DNA from: an uncultured Porphyromonadaceae bacterium
Lineage (GTDB): Bacteria > Bacteroidota > Bacteroidia > Bacteroidales > Porphyromonadaceae
Reading direction: 5' to 3'
Length of the DNA stretch: 64,000 nt
Assembly: GCA_947253625.1 (NCBI GenBank)
Contig: CAMYAB010000002.1
Span: 62,001-126,000, forward strand
Part shown: piece after piece, positions 1 to 9,718 of the stretch
Numbering within the stretch: the stretch's first letter is position 1
How the letters are laid out: each line of letters opens with the position of its first letter
The notes under the pieces: generated by a model
What the model was told of the DNA's origin: nothing
Databases searched by the model: none
The model's input: only the letters and a program-made list of their open reading frames with translations
Made by a program: the position numbers and the translations under genes

Positions 1-1002
1 GGCTTTTGATCGTGGTTGATTGGCTACTATACCTACGGTCTCACCGTCGAATCGTGCAAATCCGACTATGATATTGGTCGCAAAGTCACGATGCACCTCC
101 AAAAACTCGCCATTGTCCACCAGTGCCGAGATGATCTCATACATGTCGTACGCCTTGTTGGGGTTGTCGGGTATGATCTCGTTGAGGATCTGCTCAGCGC
201 GGTCTATAGGGTCGTTGCACTCTACTCGCGGGGTTGTCTCTAGATTGTTGGAGGGCAGGTAGCTGAGGAGCTTCCGGATAAGTGTGATGGCCTCGGCATC
301 GTTTTGGGCCGAAAAGTGGGCTACGCCACTCTTGGAAGTGTGTACCGATGCACCACCCAGATCCTCTGTTGAGACATCCTCATTGGTGACCGACTTGACG
401 ACCTTGGGACCGGTCAGAAACATGTAGCTGGTCCCGGCCACCATGATATTGAAGTCCGTAAGTGCCGGAGAGTAGACGGCACCTCCTGCACATGGGCCAA
501 AGATTCCCGATATCTGGGGAATAACTCCGGAGGCCATTATGTTGCGCTGAAAGATTTCGCCATATCCGCTGAGTGCGTTCACCCCCTCTTGGATACGGGC
601 TCCACCGGAGTCGTTGATCCCAATTACCGGTGCCCCCATTTTCATAGCGCGCTCCATGACCCTGCAGATCTTCATGGCATGCATCTCTCCCAAGGATCCG
701 GCATTGCTTGTGAAGTCCTGTGCATATACATATACCAATCGGCCATCGATAGTGCCACTGCCGGTGACCACACCGTCTCCCAGTATGCCTTTTTTGTCTA
801 TTCCGAAGTTGGTGTTGCGAATCTTTACGAACATCTCCATCTCCTCAAAGGTCCCTTCGTCCAAGAGGAGGTTGATCCGCTCACGTGCGGTGAGTTTTCC
901 TTTGGCGTGCTGTTGGTCTATCCTTTTTTCGCCACCGCCTATTCTTGCTTGCTCCCTGAGGGCTTGTAGCTCATCTGTTTTTCTTCGTTGTTCACTACTC
1001 AT
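1..1002 (-). CDS. mmdA: Methylmalonyl-CoA decarboxylase / propionyl-CoA carboxylase carboxyltransferase subunit (3' end outside window)
   Basis: The reading frame opens at the ATG at 1002 and runs off the left edge, so 334 codons of a family of about 515 are present. It is a biotin-dependent acyl-CoA carboxyltransferase: the N-terminal part has the KLTARERI segment typical of the family, followed by DSGGARIQEGV and GPCAGGAVYSPALTD, the glycine-rich oxyanion-hole loops of the crotonase-like fold. In Bacteroidales the enzyme decarboxylates methylmalonyl-CoA to propionyl-CoA, passing CO2 to a biotin carrier and, with a membrane beta subunit, pumping Na+. The carrier and beta subunit would be expected further left, outside the window. 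It lies 124 bp downstream of the epimerase gene on the same strand. A carboxylating (PCC) direction cannot be excluded from sequence. Confidence 0.93.
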   Translation of the reverse strand, partial: MSSEQRRKTDELQALREQARIGGGEKRIDQQHAKGKLTARERINLLLDEGTFEEMEMFVKIRNTNFGIDKKGILGDGVVTGSGTIDGRLVYVYAQDFTSNAGSLGEMHAMKICRVMERAMKMGAPVIGINDSGGARIQEGVNALSGYGEIFQRNIMASGVIPQISGIFGPCAGGAVYSPALTDFNIMVAGTSYMFLTGPKVVKSVTNEDVSTEDLGGASVHTSKSGVAHFSAQNDAEAITLIRKLLSYLPSNNLETTPRVECNDPIDRAEQILNEIIPDNPNKAYDMYEIISALVDNGEFLEVHRDFATNIIVGFARFDGETVGIVANQPRSKA

Positions 1003-1126
1003 ATTGGTATTATACGTGCTGAGTTGAATAATCTTTGGGTCGTAAGTTCACAAAACTCTCCCTCTCCGCTGTGGTTGTGCCGGAGCGGATGGGAGAGGGA
1101 GTGCTATGCTTGTGTGCAGAGATGGA

Positions 1127-1543
1127 TCACTTGTCCCCTTTGCAACACAGTTCGGTAAGTATTCGGTGTGTGGACTTGGGGTGTAAAAAGGCAATGTCCA
1201 GCCCCTCTGCCCCGCGTCGAGGATGCTCGTCAATGAGCTGTATCCCCTTAGACTCCACATCTCGAAGGGCCTCCTCTGTATCCGGTACTGCAAAGGCCAA
1301 GTGATGTATGCCTTCGCCATGCTTTTCGATAAACTTAGCGATCGTGCTATCGGGGCTGGTTGGCTCCAGTAGCTCGATCTTGGTGTCCGTGTTGCCCACT
1401 CTGAAAAAAGCGGTTTTAACCTTTTGGTCCGCTACTTCCTCCACGGCATAGCACTTCATGCCTAGCACATCTTCAAAGTAAGGCTTGGCCTCCTCAATAC
1501 TCTTTACAGCAATTCCGAGGTGTTCAATGTGTGTAATGTTCAT
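1127..1543 (-). CDS. mce: Methylmalonyl-CoA epimerase
   Basis: A 138-residue VOC-family (glyoxalase-fold) protein that interconverts the R and S forms of methylmalonyl-CoA, linking the mutase to the decarboxylase. It starts IEHLGIAV and carries ELLEP near residue 60, EGIHHLAF near 80 and ILTEL near 130, which places the usual metal ligands at about His8, Glu60, His80/81 and Glu131 by comparison with the family. Length is normal for the family. It precedes mmdA on the minus strand and is probably co-transcribed with it. A possible -7 box, TATATTTG, is read on the minus strand at 1610-1603, but I see no well-spaced -33 element. Confidence 0.95.
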   Translation of the reverse strand: MNITHIEHLGIAVKSIEEAKPYFEDVLGMKCYAVEEVADQKVKTAFFRVGNTDTKIELLEPTSPDSTIAKFIEKHGEGIHHLAFAVPDTEEALRDVESKGIQLIDEHPRRGAEGLDIAFLHPKSTHRILTELCCKGDK

Positions 1544-1766
1544 GACGTTTTGTGCGAATAGGGTTAGTGTTAAGTTAGTAAAGCGGTATTCCTATTCCCC
1601 TACAAATATAGTTTTTTTACCGAAAAGTTGAAAGCAAGGCAAATCTGAGACAATGATCCCTGACTACAAGCATGGATGAGCGTATTGCCATTGTTTCAAC
1701 CCTCGTGATGGCTACCGGGCTCTATTTTGACCTAGATCGAAAGCCTCCTTGTCCGAACTCCACCAT

Positions 1767-1910
1767 TTCCCTATCCGTCTAAGCGATTGCTTCTATCCGT
1801 GAAACCAAACGCTTCTATCCGTGAAACAGATTTCTTCTATCCGTGAAAAAAACAGCTCCTCACAACCGGTTGGTTTTCTGTGGTTTACAGAGGACAAAAA
1901 ACAAGTAGAT
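1767..1910 (+). repeat. Family A intergenic array, copy 1 (four 22-bp units plus tail)
   Basis: Four units start at 1767, 1789, 1811 and 1833, exactly 22 bp apart, with core CTTCTATCCGTGAAA; the first unit is degenerate (CTATCCGTCT). A tail of about 60 bp follows (AAAACAG, then GGTTGGTTTTCTGT, then GTTTAC). The copy at 62375 has the same four-unit layout and a clearly related tail. It sits in the 450-bp gap between the divergent mce and SGNH genes; I see nothing else in that gap. Confidence 0.85.
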
Positions 1911-2124
1911 TTTACACCCGTGTATTTGATGGTCAACATATTGATAATCAGAGAAAAGGGAAAAATAAAACATTGGATGAGTGAGTGATTGATTGGGCGC
2001 CAAAGGGGAGTGGAACTTCGTGCAACATTCTTTTCTCTTCAGACGAAGATATTTCCCGGTTTTTTGTTATTTTGTCATCGTGTTCATGTTTAGTTTTACA
2101 AACATCATTGACGAAAAAGAAGAT

Positions 2125-3789
2125 ATGCGTTGCTTAGCTTTTGGTTTGTTTTCTCTCTTGTTGTTCCTAGGTATGCCCACCACCGTGTCCGGTGAGCCAG
2201 GGACACCTATGCTGAATAGTGGGACCGTAGACTCTCTGGAGTGGCGCGACCCCATGGCTTGTGATACTTCTATGCTACAAGGGGGTGTCGACTATGCCCT
2301 CTCCGATGCCCCGTATCTGCGTATTCCGCACAAGTGGCTTGACGCGAAGTTTGGACACGAGGGGGAGGTGGCAAGCGGACTGTCGGTGGAGTTTTATTCT
2401 GCCTCTCCACGTATGGTGGTCGAGGTCGTTTACAGTAGGTCTCACGACTTGCCATCTTTGCCAAAGCTACAGCTAGACTTGTACAGTACCGACTGCCATG
2501 GATCTACGGTCTTTGTTCCCTGTGCGGACTATGCCAATCATGATCGGACAATGACTGTGGGGTACGACAATCTCACCTACCAAAACACCCACCGTTTCGG
2601 GAATCGCTACCGCCTCTACCTCCCATCGGGAGTCACTATTGAGTCGGTACGGATCGGCACGTGCCAAGGGACACCATTTGAGTGGGTGCCGCCGCGTCTC
2701 GAAACCCCCATCATAGTCTCCGGTGTGTTTGCCAATGACCGACAGTCTCCATCTGATGCTTTGGCACCTTTTGTCCAAAAAACACTGGACTACTCTACCG
2801 TGGACCTTACAGTATCCACCCCTTTGGCACTTGACAGTCTACTGATCGCACAAATATCGGATCGGAAAGCTCGGCTATATATTCTCGGCTTCACAGACAA
2901 AAAAGAGTGCGGTATGACTACTGACCAGATCATAAGGAGGGTGCGACAGATGCGCGAGAGGACCGAGACCCCTATATTGCTCGCAGAGGGTACGTCGTCT
3001 ACAAAGTCCTCTCTACAGGCGCAGCGTGAGGCATACCGTAGACTGGTCGAGGAGGGGATCAAGAGCCTATATTATAGCACGGGCGATTACATCATCCCGG
3101 ATATTGTCTCCGCACTGAATATCAAGACGGATTGGGTCTGCGCACCCATTACTCAAGCCAGAGACATGGCAAGCTATACGTGGGAAAAACGACACAATCA
3201 AGTGATCGAACGAAATAGGACATCCGATCCCGAAGTTTTGGTGATCGGCAACTCGATCATGAACTATTGGTCCGGCAGACCTGCAGCAAAGCACCACCGT
3301 GGAGATGACTCCTGGAGCTCACTTTTTGGACAGAGACGTGTGACCAATATGGGTTTTGGTTGGGATCGTATAGAAAATCTCAACTGGCGAATTATGCACG
3401 GTGAACTGGATGACTGTGCGCCATCGCACATCTTCCTCATGATCGGTACCAACAATATATCCGTGCATGACCCTGTCGAACACATAGCACAAGGGATTGT
3501 GGAGACGGTCGGCCTGATCCGGACCAAACAACCCCAAGCCAAGCTACACCTGATGACCCTGACTCCGCGACGCGGCCAAGAGGCGATCGTGCGAGAAGTC
3601 AATAGGCGAGTAGGGGATTTGCTGAAAGGAAATAAGGAGGTGGACTACATCAATATCTATGACGTACTCACGATACCCAACAGCGGTGGCGTGATCAACG
3701 AAGCACTCTTTAGAGATGGGCTCCACCCCAACGCAGAAGGCTACCGTCTCATCGCTGACCGCATATCTGAGGCTGTGGGTAAACTCTAA
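2125..3789 (+). CDS. Secreted SGNH/GDSL-type hydrolase
   Basis: I place the start at the ATG at 2125 because it is followed by a clear signal peptide (MRCLAFGLFSLLLFLG...VSG); the frame stays open upstream to 1993, but that extension looks like untranslated leader. The protein is then 554 residues. The C-terminal domain has the four SGNH blocks: GNSIMNYW (Ser377), the Gly in NMGFG (about 410), GTNN (Asn443) and DGLHP (Asp531, His534), so the catalytic set is intact. The N-terminal 350 residues hold a beta-rich region and an alpha/beta segment that may be an auxiliary or second SGNH-like domain. Substrate is unknown; acetyl groups on glycans or peptidoglycan are typical for this class. It has its own terminator. 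Confidence 0.85.
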   Translation: MRCLAFGLFSLLLFLGMPTTVSGEPGTPMLNSGTVDSLEWRDPMACDTSMLQGGVDYALSDAPYLRIPHKWLDAKFGHEGEVASGLSVEFYSASPRMVVEVVYSRSHDLPSLPKLQLDLYSTDCHGSTVFVPCADYANHDRTMTVGYDNLTYQNTHRFGNRYRLYLPSGVTIESVRIGTCQGTPFEWVPPRLETPIIVSGVFANDRQSPSDALAPFVQKTLDYSTVDLTVSTPLALDSLLIAQISDRKARLYILGFTDKKECGMTTDQIIRRVRQMRERTETPILLAEGTSSTKSSLQAQREAYRRLVEEGIKSLYYSTGDYIIPDIVSALNIKTDWVCAPITQARDMASYTWEKRHNQVIERNRTSDPEVLVIGNSIMNYWSGRPAAKHHRGDDSWSSLFGQRRVTNMGFGWDRIENLNWRIMHGELDDCAPSHIFLMIGTNNISVHDPVEHIAQGIVETVGLIRTKQPQAKLHLMTLTPRRGQEAIVREVNRRVGDLLKGNKEVDYINIYDVLTIPNSGGVINEALFRDGLHPNAEGYRLIADRISEAVGKL

Positions 3790-3810
3790 GTGATGTCCTC
3801 ATAAACAACG

Positions 3811-3854
3811 AAAAACCGTTTTAAGAGGCTTGTAGCCAACTTAAAACGGTTTTT
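3811..3854. terminator. Bidirectional intrinsic terminator
   Basis: A perfect 15-bp stem (AAAAACCGTTTTAAG and its complement) around a 14-nt loop, with a T-run on both strands. It would end the SGNH gene on the plus strand and tRNA-Arg on the minus strand. Confidence 0.85.
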
Positions 3855-3871
3855 CATTCTATCATGCAAAG

Positions 3872-3943
3872 TAGCCCCGACGGGAATCGAACCCATATCA
3901 AAAGTTTAGGAAACTTCCGTTCTATCCGTTGAACTACGAGGCC
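3872..3943 (-). tRNA. tRNA-Arg (anticodon CCT)
   Basis: The minus strand folds as a 72-nt cloverleaf: acceptor GGCCTCG with CGGGGCT, D-arm GTTC...GAAC, anticodon stem around loop TTCCTAA, T-arm with GGTTCGATTCC, discriminator A. No CCA is encoded. A minus-strand TATCTTTG box at 3974-3967 is a possible promoter element. Confidence 0.93.
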
Positions 3944-4094
3944 AAGCAGTATCCGCAGATACTTTGCAAAGATAGTAAAAACAATCCTTATTTGGTAGGG
4001 TCGGCAAAAAACGTCTCCCCTGGCTAATTCGCAGTCCGATATTTTGAGAAGAGTTGTACAAAATGAAATGGGTGGTTTTGGCCCTTGGTAACAT

Positions 4095-6254
4095 CTACTC
4101 TGCCAGCAACAGCTCCATTAGCTTAGAGGCTGAGTAGGCAACGGGGGTCCCCGGACCAAAAATAGCGGCTACACCGGCCTTGTACAAGAAGTCGTAGTCC
4201 TGAGCGGGGATTACGCCTCCGGCCGTAACAATGATATCGCTACGTCCAAGCTTCTCCAGCTCCTTGATGACAGCAGGTATAAGCGTCTTGTGACCGGCTG
4301 CCAGCGAAGAGACACCCATGGCGTCGACGTCATTCTCTACCGCTTGCCTTGCCGCTTCCTCCGGAGTCTGAAAAAGTGGTCCCATATCTACATCAAATCC
4401 ACAGTCCGCATAGCCGGTGGCAACGACCTTTGCTCCTCGATCATGGCCGTCTTGTCCCATCTTTGCGATCATGATTCGGGGCTGCCGGCCATTTTTCTTT
4501 GCAAATTCTTCCACTAGTTGACATGCTTTTTTGAAGTCTGGATCATTCATGGTTTCACTCGAATATACACCGGAAATTGTCTGAATAACAGCTTTGTATC
4601 GTCCCACAACGACCTCACAGGCATCAGAGATTTCTCCGAGTGTTGCCCTCACTTTGGCTGCTTTTACGGACAACTCGAGGAGATTTCCACTTTTGTTTTT
4701 GACAGCCTCTGTCAGGTCTGCCAGTGCTTTTTTTACTGCTTCTTCGTCACGATGGGCTCGGAGTTCCTTGAGCGACTCCACTTGCTGATTTAGTACCGCT
4801 GTGTTGTCTACCTCCAGGATGTCGATAGGGTCTTCGTGCTCGAGGCGATACTTGTTGATGCCGATGATCGTCTGCTTACCCGAGTCGATCCGTGCTTGTG
4901 TGCGAGCAGCGGCTTCCTCGATACGCATCTTGGGGAGTCCGGTCTCGATGGCCTTGGCCATTCCCCCCATCTCCTCTATCTCTAGGATATGGGCCCAGGC
5001 CTTGTGTGCCAACTCATGTGTCAGGGTCTCGATATAATAGGATCCGGCCCATGGATCTACTTGGCGTGTTATCTGTGTTTCGTTTTGGATATAGATCTGC
5101 GTATTTCGGGCAATACGTGCAGAAAAGTCGGTGGGCAATGCGATGGCCTCGTCCAGAGCATTGGTGTGTAGCGACTGGGTATGACCAAGTGCCGCAGCCA
5201 TGGCTTCTATACAGGTCCGCCCTACGTTGTTGAATGGGTCTTGCTCTGTCAGCGACCACCCCGAGGTTTGGGAGTGGGTACGCAACATCATGGACTTGGG
5301 GTTCTTTGCCCCATAGTGCTTGGTTATCTTTGCCCACAGCATCCTGGCAGCACGCATCTTGGCAATCTCCATAAAGTGATTCATGCCGATGGCCCAAAAG
5401 AATGACAGTCGTGGGGCAAACTTATCAATATCAATGCCGGCCTTGATTCCAGCCCTAAGATACTCCATGCCATCCGCAAGAGTATAGGCCATCTCAATAT
5501 CTGCTGTCGCTCCTGCCTCCTGCATGTGGTAGCCGGATATTGATATGGAGTTGAACTTGGGCATATTCTGCGAAGTGTACTCAAAGATATCAGCAATGAT
5601 CCGCATCGAAAACTCGGGAGGATAGATATACGTATTGCGCACCATGAACTCCTTGAGGATATCGTTTTGGATCGTGCCGGCCATCTCTTCCAGCTTGGCA
5701 CCTTGTTCCAGTCCGGCGACAATATAAAAAGCCAGGACCGGTAGTACAGCACCGTTCATCGTCATGGATACCGACATCTTGTTGAGCGGAATCCCGTCGA
5801 AGAGGACTTTCATGTTTTCTTCCGAACAAATAGACACCCCGGCTTTGCCGACATCGCCTAGGACACGGGGGTTGTCCGGGTCGTAGCCACGGTGAGTGGG
5901 GAGGTCAAAAGCGACAGAGAGCCCCTTTTGTCCCGAAGCCAGGTTTCGACGGTAAAAGGCGTTTGATTCCTCAGCGGTGGAAAATCCTGCATATTGACGA
6001 ATGGTCCATGGTCGCATCGCATACATCGTGCTGTACGGACCGCGCAAAAAAGGCTCAACCCCGGCGGCATAGTGCAGGTGCTCCAAGTCCTTGAGGTCCT
6101 CACGAGTATAGGCACCCTTGACATGGATCAGCTCTGGGGTTTCCCAGTCGTATCGGATATTGTTTTTTTGCTCAAATTCATCTACAGAGAGTGCATGGGC
6201 TCCCCGTCCTTTTTCGATATCTATATCCTTATAGTTTGGTTTCACTGTATTCAT
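4095..6254 (-). CDS. mutB: Methylmalonyl-CoA mutase large (catalytic) subunit
   Basis: Adenosylcobalamin-dependent isomerase converting succinyl-CoA to R-methylmalonyl-CoA. The N-terminal TIM barrel binds substrate (PYSTMYAMRPWTIRQYAGFST is the conserved entry segment) and the C-terminal Rossmann domain binds cobalamin through DGHDRG, the DxHxxG motif, with its His at about residue 604. The family length of about 715 is matched. I prefer the ATG at 6254 (719 residues); a GTG at 6263 overlapping the mutA stop (GTGA) would add three residues. It directly follows mutA, so the two subunits form an operon. No clear terminator is visible between its end and the tRNA-Arg promoter region. Confidence 0.97.
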   Translation of the reverse strand: MNTVKPNYKDIDIEKGRGAHALSVDEFEQKNNIRYDWETPELIHVKGAYTREDLKDLEHLHYAAGVEPFLRGPYSTMYAMRPWTIRQYAGFSTAEESNAFYRRNLASGQKGLSVAFDLPTHRGYDPDNPRVLGDVGKAGVSICSEENMKVLFDGIPLNKMSVSMTMNGAVLPVLAFYIVAGLEQGAKLEEMAGTIQNDILKEFMVRNTYIYPPEFSMRIIADIFEYTSQNMPKFNSISISGYHMQEAGATADIEMAYTLADGMEYLRAGIKAGIDIDKFAPRLSFFWAIGMNHFMEIAKMRAARMLWAKITKHYGAKNPKSMMLRTHSQTSGWSLTEQDPFNNVGRTCIEAMAAALGHTQSLHTNALDEAIALPTDFSARIARNTQIYIQNETQITRQVDPWAGSYYIETLTHELAHKAWAHILEIEEMGGMAKAIETGLPKMRIEEAAARTQARIDSGKQTIIGINKYRLEHEDPIDILEVDNTAVLNQQVESLKELRAHRDEEAVKKALADLTEAVKNKSGNLLELSVKAAKVRATLGEISDACEVVVGRYKAVIQTISGVYSSETMNDPDFKKACQLVEEFAKKNGRQPRIMIAKMGQDGHDRGAKVVATGYADCGFDVDMGPLFQTPEEAARQAVENDVDAMGVSSLAAGHKTLIPAVIKELEKLGRSDIIVTAGGVIPAQDYDFLYKAGVAAIFGPGTPVAYSASKLMELLLAE

Positions 6255-6259
6255 TGCCT

Positions 6260-8125
6260 TCACTTCGTTTGCACCCCTAGGAGTTGGTTAAACATTTGCA
6301 GTGTCTCAAGCACATTCACTTTCACATGTATAAAGTACTCGATCCCCTCTTTTTTGAGGTCGTCCATACATGGCGGCGCACCGGCGATCACCAGAGGGAT
6401 ACGTCCCTTCAGTGCTCGAAAAGCTTGTGGCCCATACTCCGCATACTCGTCGTCACTAGAGCAGAGAACCACCAAGTCTGCTTTTGCGGCAATCGCGGCC
6501 TCCACTCCCTCCTCGATGGTTTCAAATCCAAGGTTATCTATCAATTGATACCCGGCACAAGCGAAGAAATTGGACGAGAATTGTGATCTGGCCAACCTCA
6601 TAGCCAAGTTCCCTATAGTGAGCATGAATACTTTCGGTGTGCTCTGTGAACATTCGGTACCCATCCTGAGGTTCTCAAAGTCTGAGGCACCACGTCTAAA
6701 GTCCAGTGGGGTGACATCTACCGCCTTTCGGCTAAGGTTTTTACATCCTTGGATCTTCTCTGCCCCTGCTTTTTCGCTAAAGTTGGGGAAGATATTGGTC
6801 CCCAGTAGGTTTTCTCGTCTTGTGGCCACAGCTTTGTGTCGCTCGATATTGGATGCGTTTATGCTCTCTTGTATCACACCTTTGCTTGCTAGCTCGTAAA
6901 AGCCCCCCTGCTCATCTACTTCCAAGAAAAGCTTCCACGCCTGTTTTCCTACTGCATCAGTCAAGTGTTCCACATAGTATGAGCCTCCGGCCGGGTCCAC
7001 CACCTTGTCAAAATGGCTTTCTTCGAGCAACAAGAGTTGTTGGTTCCGAGCGATTCGCTCCCCAAAATCGCTATACTCATTGGTATAGGCTACATCAAAA
7101 GGCACCACAGTCATTGAGTGTACGCCTGCTATGGCGGCACTCATCGTTTCGGTCTGGGTCCTCAGTAAGTTTACATAGGAGTCGTAAACGGTTTTGTTCC
7201 ACATGCTGTTCTCCACATGTACCGGAGCTTTCATGCTCTCTTCCGGTGCAGATGGATCATTGGCTTTCACGATCATAGCCCATAGCCAGCGGACAGCCCT
7301 AAACTTCGCCATCTCGATGAAGTAATTGGAGCCGACACCCATATCAAATCTGATCCGCTTGGCAACATCTGACACAGGTACTTGTCCATCCTCGCTAAAT
7401 CTCGACAGGATATCCGCTCCTGCAGCCAGTGCATACCCCAGCTCTTGGTATATATAGGCACCTGCGTTCACAAAGTCTATACTTTGCACAGTGAAGCAGG
7501 TAAACTGCTTCAGTGGCTTTACGGCTTTCAGGAGTGCCACTCCGGTCTCATACCATGGCTCCCAAAGCTCACCTCGTATCATTAGTCGGCGAAATGGGTT
7601 GTAGTTGATCGATCCCCGTACGCGTTCAAGAGGTACTTGCATGGTCTCCAAAGCCTCTACCACAGACTCTGCCATCCGGACAGCATATCGGACACATGAG
7701 TAGAAGTTGATTTCGAGTCTCCCTAGGTCAACACCCTCCAGAACCTGCTCTACCGACTTGGCATTCACCCAGTCGTCCTCAAAGTGCAGCCCAACGGCGG
7801 TTACTCCATGGTCCATTAATTTCTTGATTTTTTCATTCACCTGAGAGAGGTGACCATTCACCACAATTTCCTGTCGAACCAACCATGTATTGTTGGTCTT
7901 GATACCTCTGACATAGGGAAACTCTCCAGGGAGAGTGTTCGGCACAGAAAGGTCTTTCACATCTTCTTCGCGATAGAATGGCATAAGGTCAAAGCCCTCT
8001 TTCGTGCGCCAAACTAGTTTTTTCTCAAAGGGAACACCCTTGAGATCGGCTGTCACCGTTTCCATCCACTGTTCGGTGGACACGGGGGGAAACTCTGTGA
8101 ATAGTTTTTCTCTCTTTTCTTTCAT
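6260..8125 (-). CDS. mutA: Methylmalonyl-CoA mutase small subunit
   Basis: A 621-residue paralogue of MutB that forms the heterodimer but does not bind cobalamin. The barrel half is well conserved (EFPYVRGIKTNNTW, RGSINYNPFRRL, VDPAGGSYYVEHLTD). The C-terminal Rossmann half retains the fold (MLTIGNLAMRLARSQFSSN...) but has no DxHxxG histidine, as expected for this subunit. It is translationally linked to mutB. The 255-bp upstream region contains a weak hairpin (8167-8192) and no recognisable cobalamin riboswitch. Confidence 0.96.
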   Translation of the reverse strand: MKEKREKLFTEFPPVSTEQWMETVTADLKGVPFEKKLVWRTKEGFDLMPFYREEDVKDLSVPNTLPGEFPYVRGIKTNNTWLVRQEIVVNGHLSQVNEKIKKLMDHGVTAVGLHFEDDWVNAKSVEQVLEGVDLGRLEINFYSCVRYAVRMAESVVEALETMQVPLERVRGSINYNPFRRLMIRGELWEPWYETGVALLKAVKPLKQFTCFTVQSIDFVNAGAYIYQELGYALAAGADILSRFSEDGQVPVSDVAKRIRFDMGVGSNYFIEMAKFRAVRWLWAMIVKANDPSAPEESMKAPVHVENSMWNKTVYDSYVNLLRTQTETMSAAIAGVHSMTVVPFDVAYTNEYSDFGERIARNQQLLLLEESHFDKVVDPAGGSYYVEHLTDAVGKQAWKLFLEVDEQGGFYELASKGVIQESINASNIERHKAVATRRENLLGTNIFPNFSEKAGAEKIQGCKNLSRKAVDVTPLDFRRGASDFENLRMGTECSQSTPKVFMLTIGNLAMRLARSQFSSNFFACAGYQLIDNLGFETIEEGVEAAIAAKADLVVLCSSDDEYAEYGPQAFRALKGRIPLVIAGAPPCMDDLKKEGIEYFIHVKVNVLETLQMFNQLLGVQTK

Positions 8126-8380
8126 AATCAGTATTTACATGTGTTTGTCCAAAAAACACCGGCACGCCTATATTCCATAGATTAGGAATAGGAGAACCAA
8201 CATAAGGGGTTAGTCAAAGAATTTTTGTACTCTTACGACAAGGACTACCTGCACTCATTCCCAATCCCTTTCCGGATGAGTTGCAACTAGCTTGTGTTAC
8301 AAAATTGCAGAAAATTATTGATTCTTCAAAAGACCCAATCCACAGCCGGCATCCGGCTCTTGGATCGAAGGGGAAAAAGG

Positions 8381-9718
8381 CTAGTCAACCATACGTAGAC
8401 CGTCCTCGGCTATTGCTTGCCTGTACCCGTCGGATTTGCTCCAGGAACCGCGAGTAAAGTCGGGGATGCTGACCGGGATACTTCCTCCCTCTATCGACTG
8501 TTTGCTCAGAGGGACAACACAGCACCACTCAGCCAAGTCATATACGTCCATGTCCAGCGGCAGACCATGTCTCAGACAGTAGATCAGGCGATAGTCCATG
8601 ATGTAGTTCATTCCCCCTCGGTAGTCATACCGAGCCGCCTTGTCGCCTAGGTCACGTAAAAATGGGTGACGAAACTCCTGTAGCAGAGTCTCCTGTTGCT
8701 CTTGGCTCAGCCACTCGTGTGGCGAGAATGGCTCACCGAACACTAGGGCGGTGCCCGACACTCCCCTAGGTGCGGAGCTCAGTGAGTAGAGTGGCACCGG
8801 GTATTTGGTGGCATATCCTTTGGTACCGGCGACGTTGTATTGGCGCGAGTAGGGGCGTGGAGTGGCCACATCGTGGTGGATGAGGATGCTCTTTCCCTTG
8901 GCGGTACGGAGGATCGTGTAGGTGTGCTGGCCGTTGCAAAATCCGGAGGCATCCTCTCCTCTTGCCGCCAAAAGCCTAGGGATGGAGACGGGATCCGAGT
9001 CCATCGATACAAGCTGAGTCAGTCGGTCACCGCGGTGTATGTCCAATATCTGACAAGCCGGGCCCATCCCATGAGTGGGGTAGACATCGCCCCTGTTTTT
9101 CCGATTATACTCCAGCCTCCAGTTTCCATCGTATTGTTGCCAGATATCCTCAAGCAGGTGTATGTAGCCCCCCTCGGCATAGAGGATATCCCCTAGCACC
9201 CCATGGTGGGCCATATTCAGCGTATTTAGCTCAAAGGCATCATAGACACAGTTCTCGAGCATCATGCAGTGACGTCGTGTCCGCTCCGCAGTATCCACAA
9301 GGGCCCATATATCACTCATCTCAAAAGCGGAGGGCACCTCTATGGCCACATGCTTGCCTTGTCGCATGGCGTAGGTCGCCATCTCGGCATGGGACTGCCA
9401 CTTCATGACTATATAGATCAGATCCAGATCGTTCCTTGTCACAAGTTCCCTCCAAACATCGGCACTGCCTGAGTAGCCTTCCGCCTCGGGCCTTCCGTTG
9501 CTTCTTAGTACCGCTTGCGCTTTTTGGACACGCTCCTCGTGTAGATCGCATAGGGCTACAACCTCAGCTCCCTCTATGTGGCAAAATCGCTCGACTGCCT
9601 TGGGGCCTCTCATGCCGAGTCCGATGATCCCTATCCGGACCCTATCCATAGGAGAGTCGGCATAACCAATCATATCTATCTGGTCAATGGGGCGCTGTGA
9701 AAAATCGGCAGATTGCAT
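8381..9718 (-). CDS. Gfo/Idh/MocA-family oxidoreductase, GH109-like
   Basis: A 445-residue NAD(P)-dependent protein. The Rossmann nucleotide site is RIGIIGLGMRG near residue 30, and the family dyad segment follows as GKHVAIEVPSAF. The central part (MMLENCVYDAFE, NRKNRGDVYPTHGMGPACQIL) matches the glycoside hydrolase family 109 type, enzymes that use tightly bound NAD+ in a redox hydrolysis mechanism, with alpha-N-acetylgalactosaminidase as the best-known activity. No signal peptide is evident, although many GH109 enzymes are exported; the N-terminal 23 residues before MDRVRIG may be dispensable, with an alternative start at 9649. It stands alone between mutA and aspA. Confidence 0.75.
   Translation of the reverse strand: MQSADFSQRPIDQIDMIGYADSPMDRVRIGIIGLGMRGPKAVERFCHIEGAEVVALCDLHEERVQKAQAVLRSNGRPEAEGYSGSADVWRELVTRNDLDLIYIVMKWQSHAEMATYAMRQGKHVAIEVPSAFEMSDIWALVDTAERTRRHCMMLENCVYDAFELNTLNMAHHGVLGDILYAEGGYIHLLEDIWQQYDGNWRLEYNRKNRGDVYPTHGMGPACQILDIHRGDRLTQLVSMDSDPVSIPRLLAARGEDASGFCNGQHTYTILRTAKGKSILIHHDVATPRPYSRQYNVAGTKGYATKYPVPLYSLSSAPRGVSGTALVFGEPFSPHEWLSQEQQETLLQEFRHPFLRDLGDKAARYDYRGGMNYIMDYRLIYCLRHGLPLDMDVYDLAEWCCVVPLSKQSIEGGSIPVSIPDFTRGSWSKSDGYRQAIAEDGLRMVD

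Noticed and set aside
8126..8380. Cobalamin riboswitch upstream of the B12-dependent mutase genes
   Set aside because: I looked for the B12-box (GCCACTG-like) and the multi-branch structure and found only one weak hairpin at 8167-8192.
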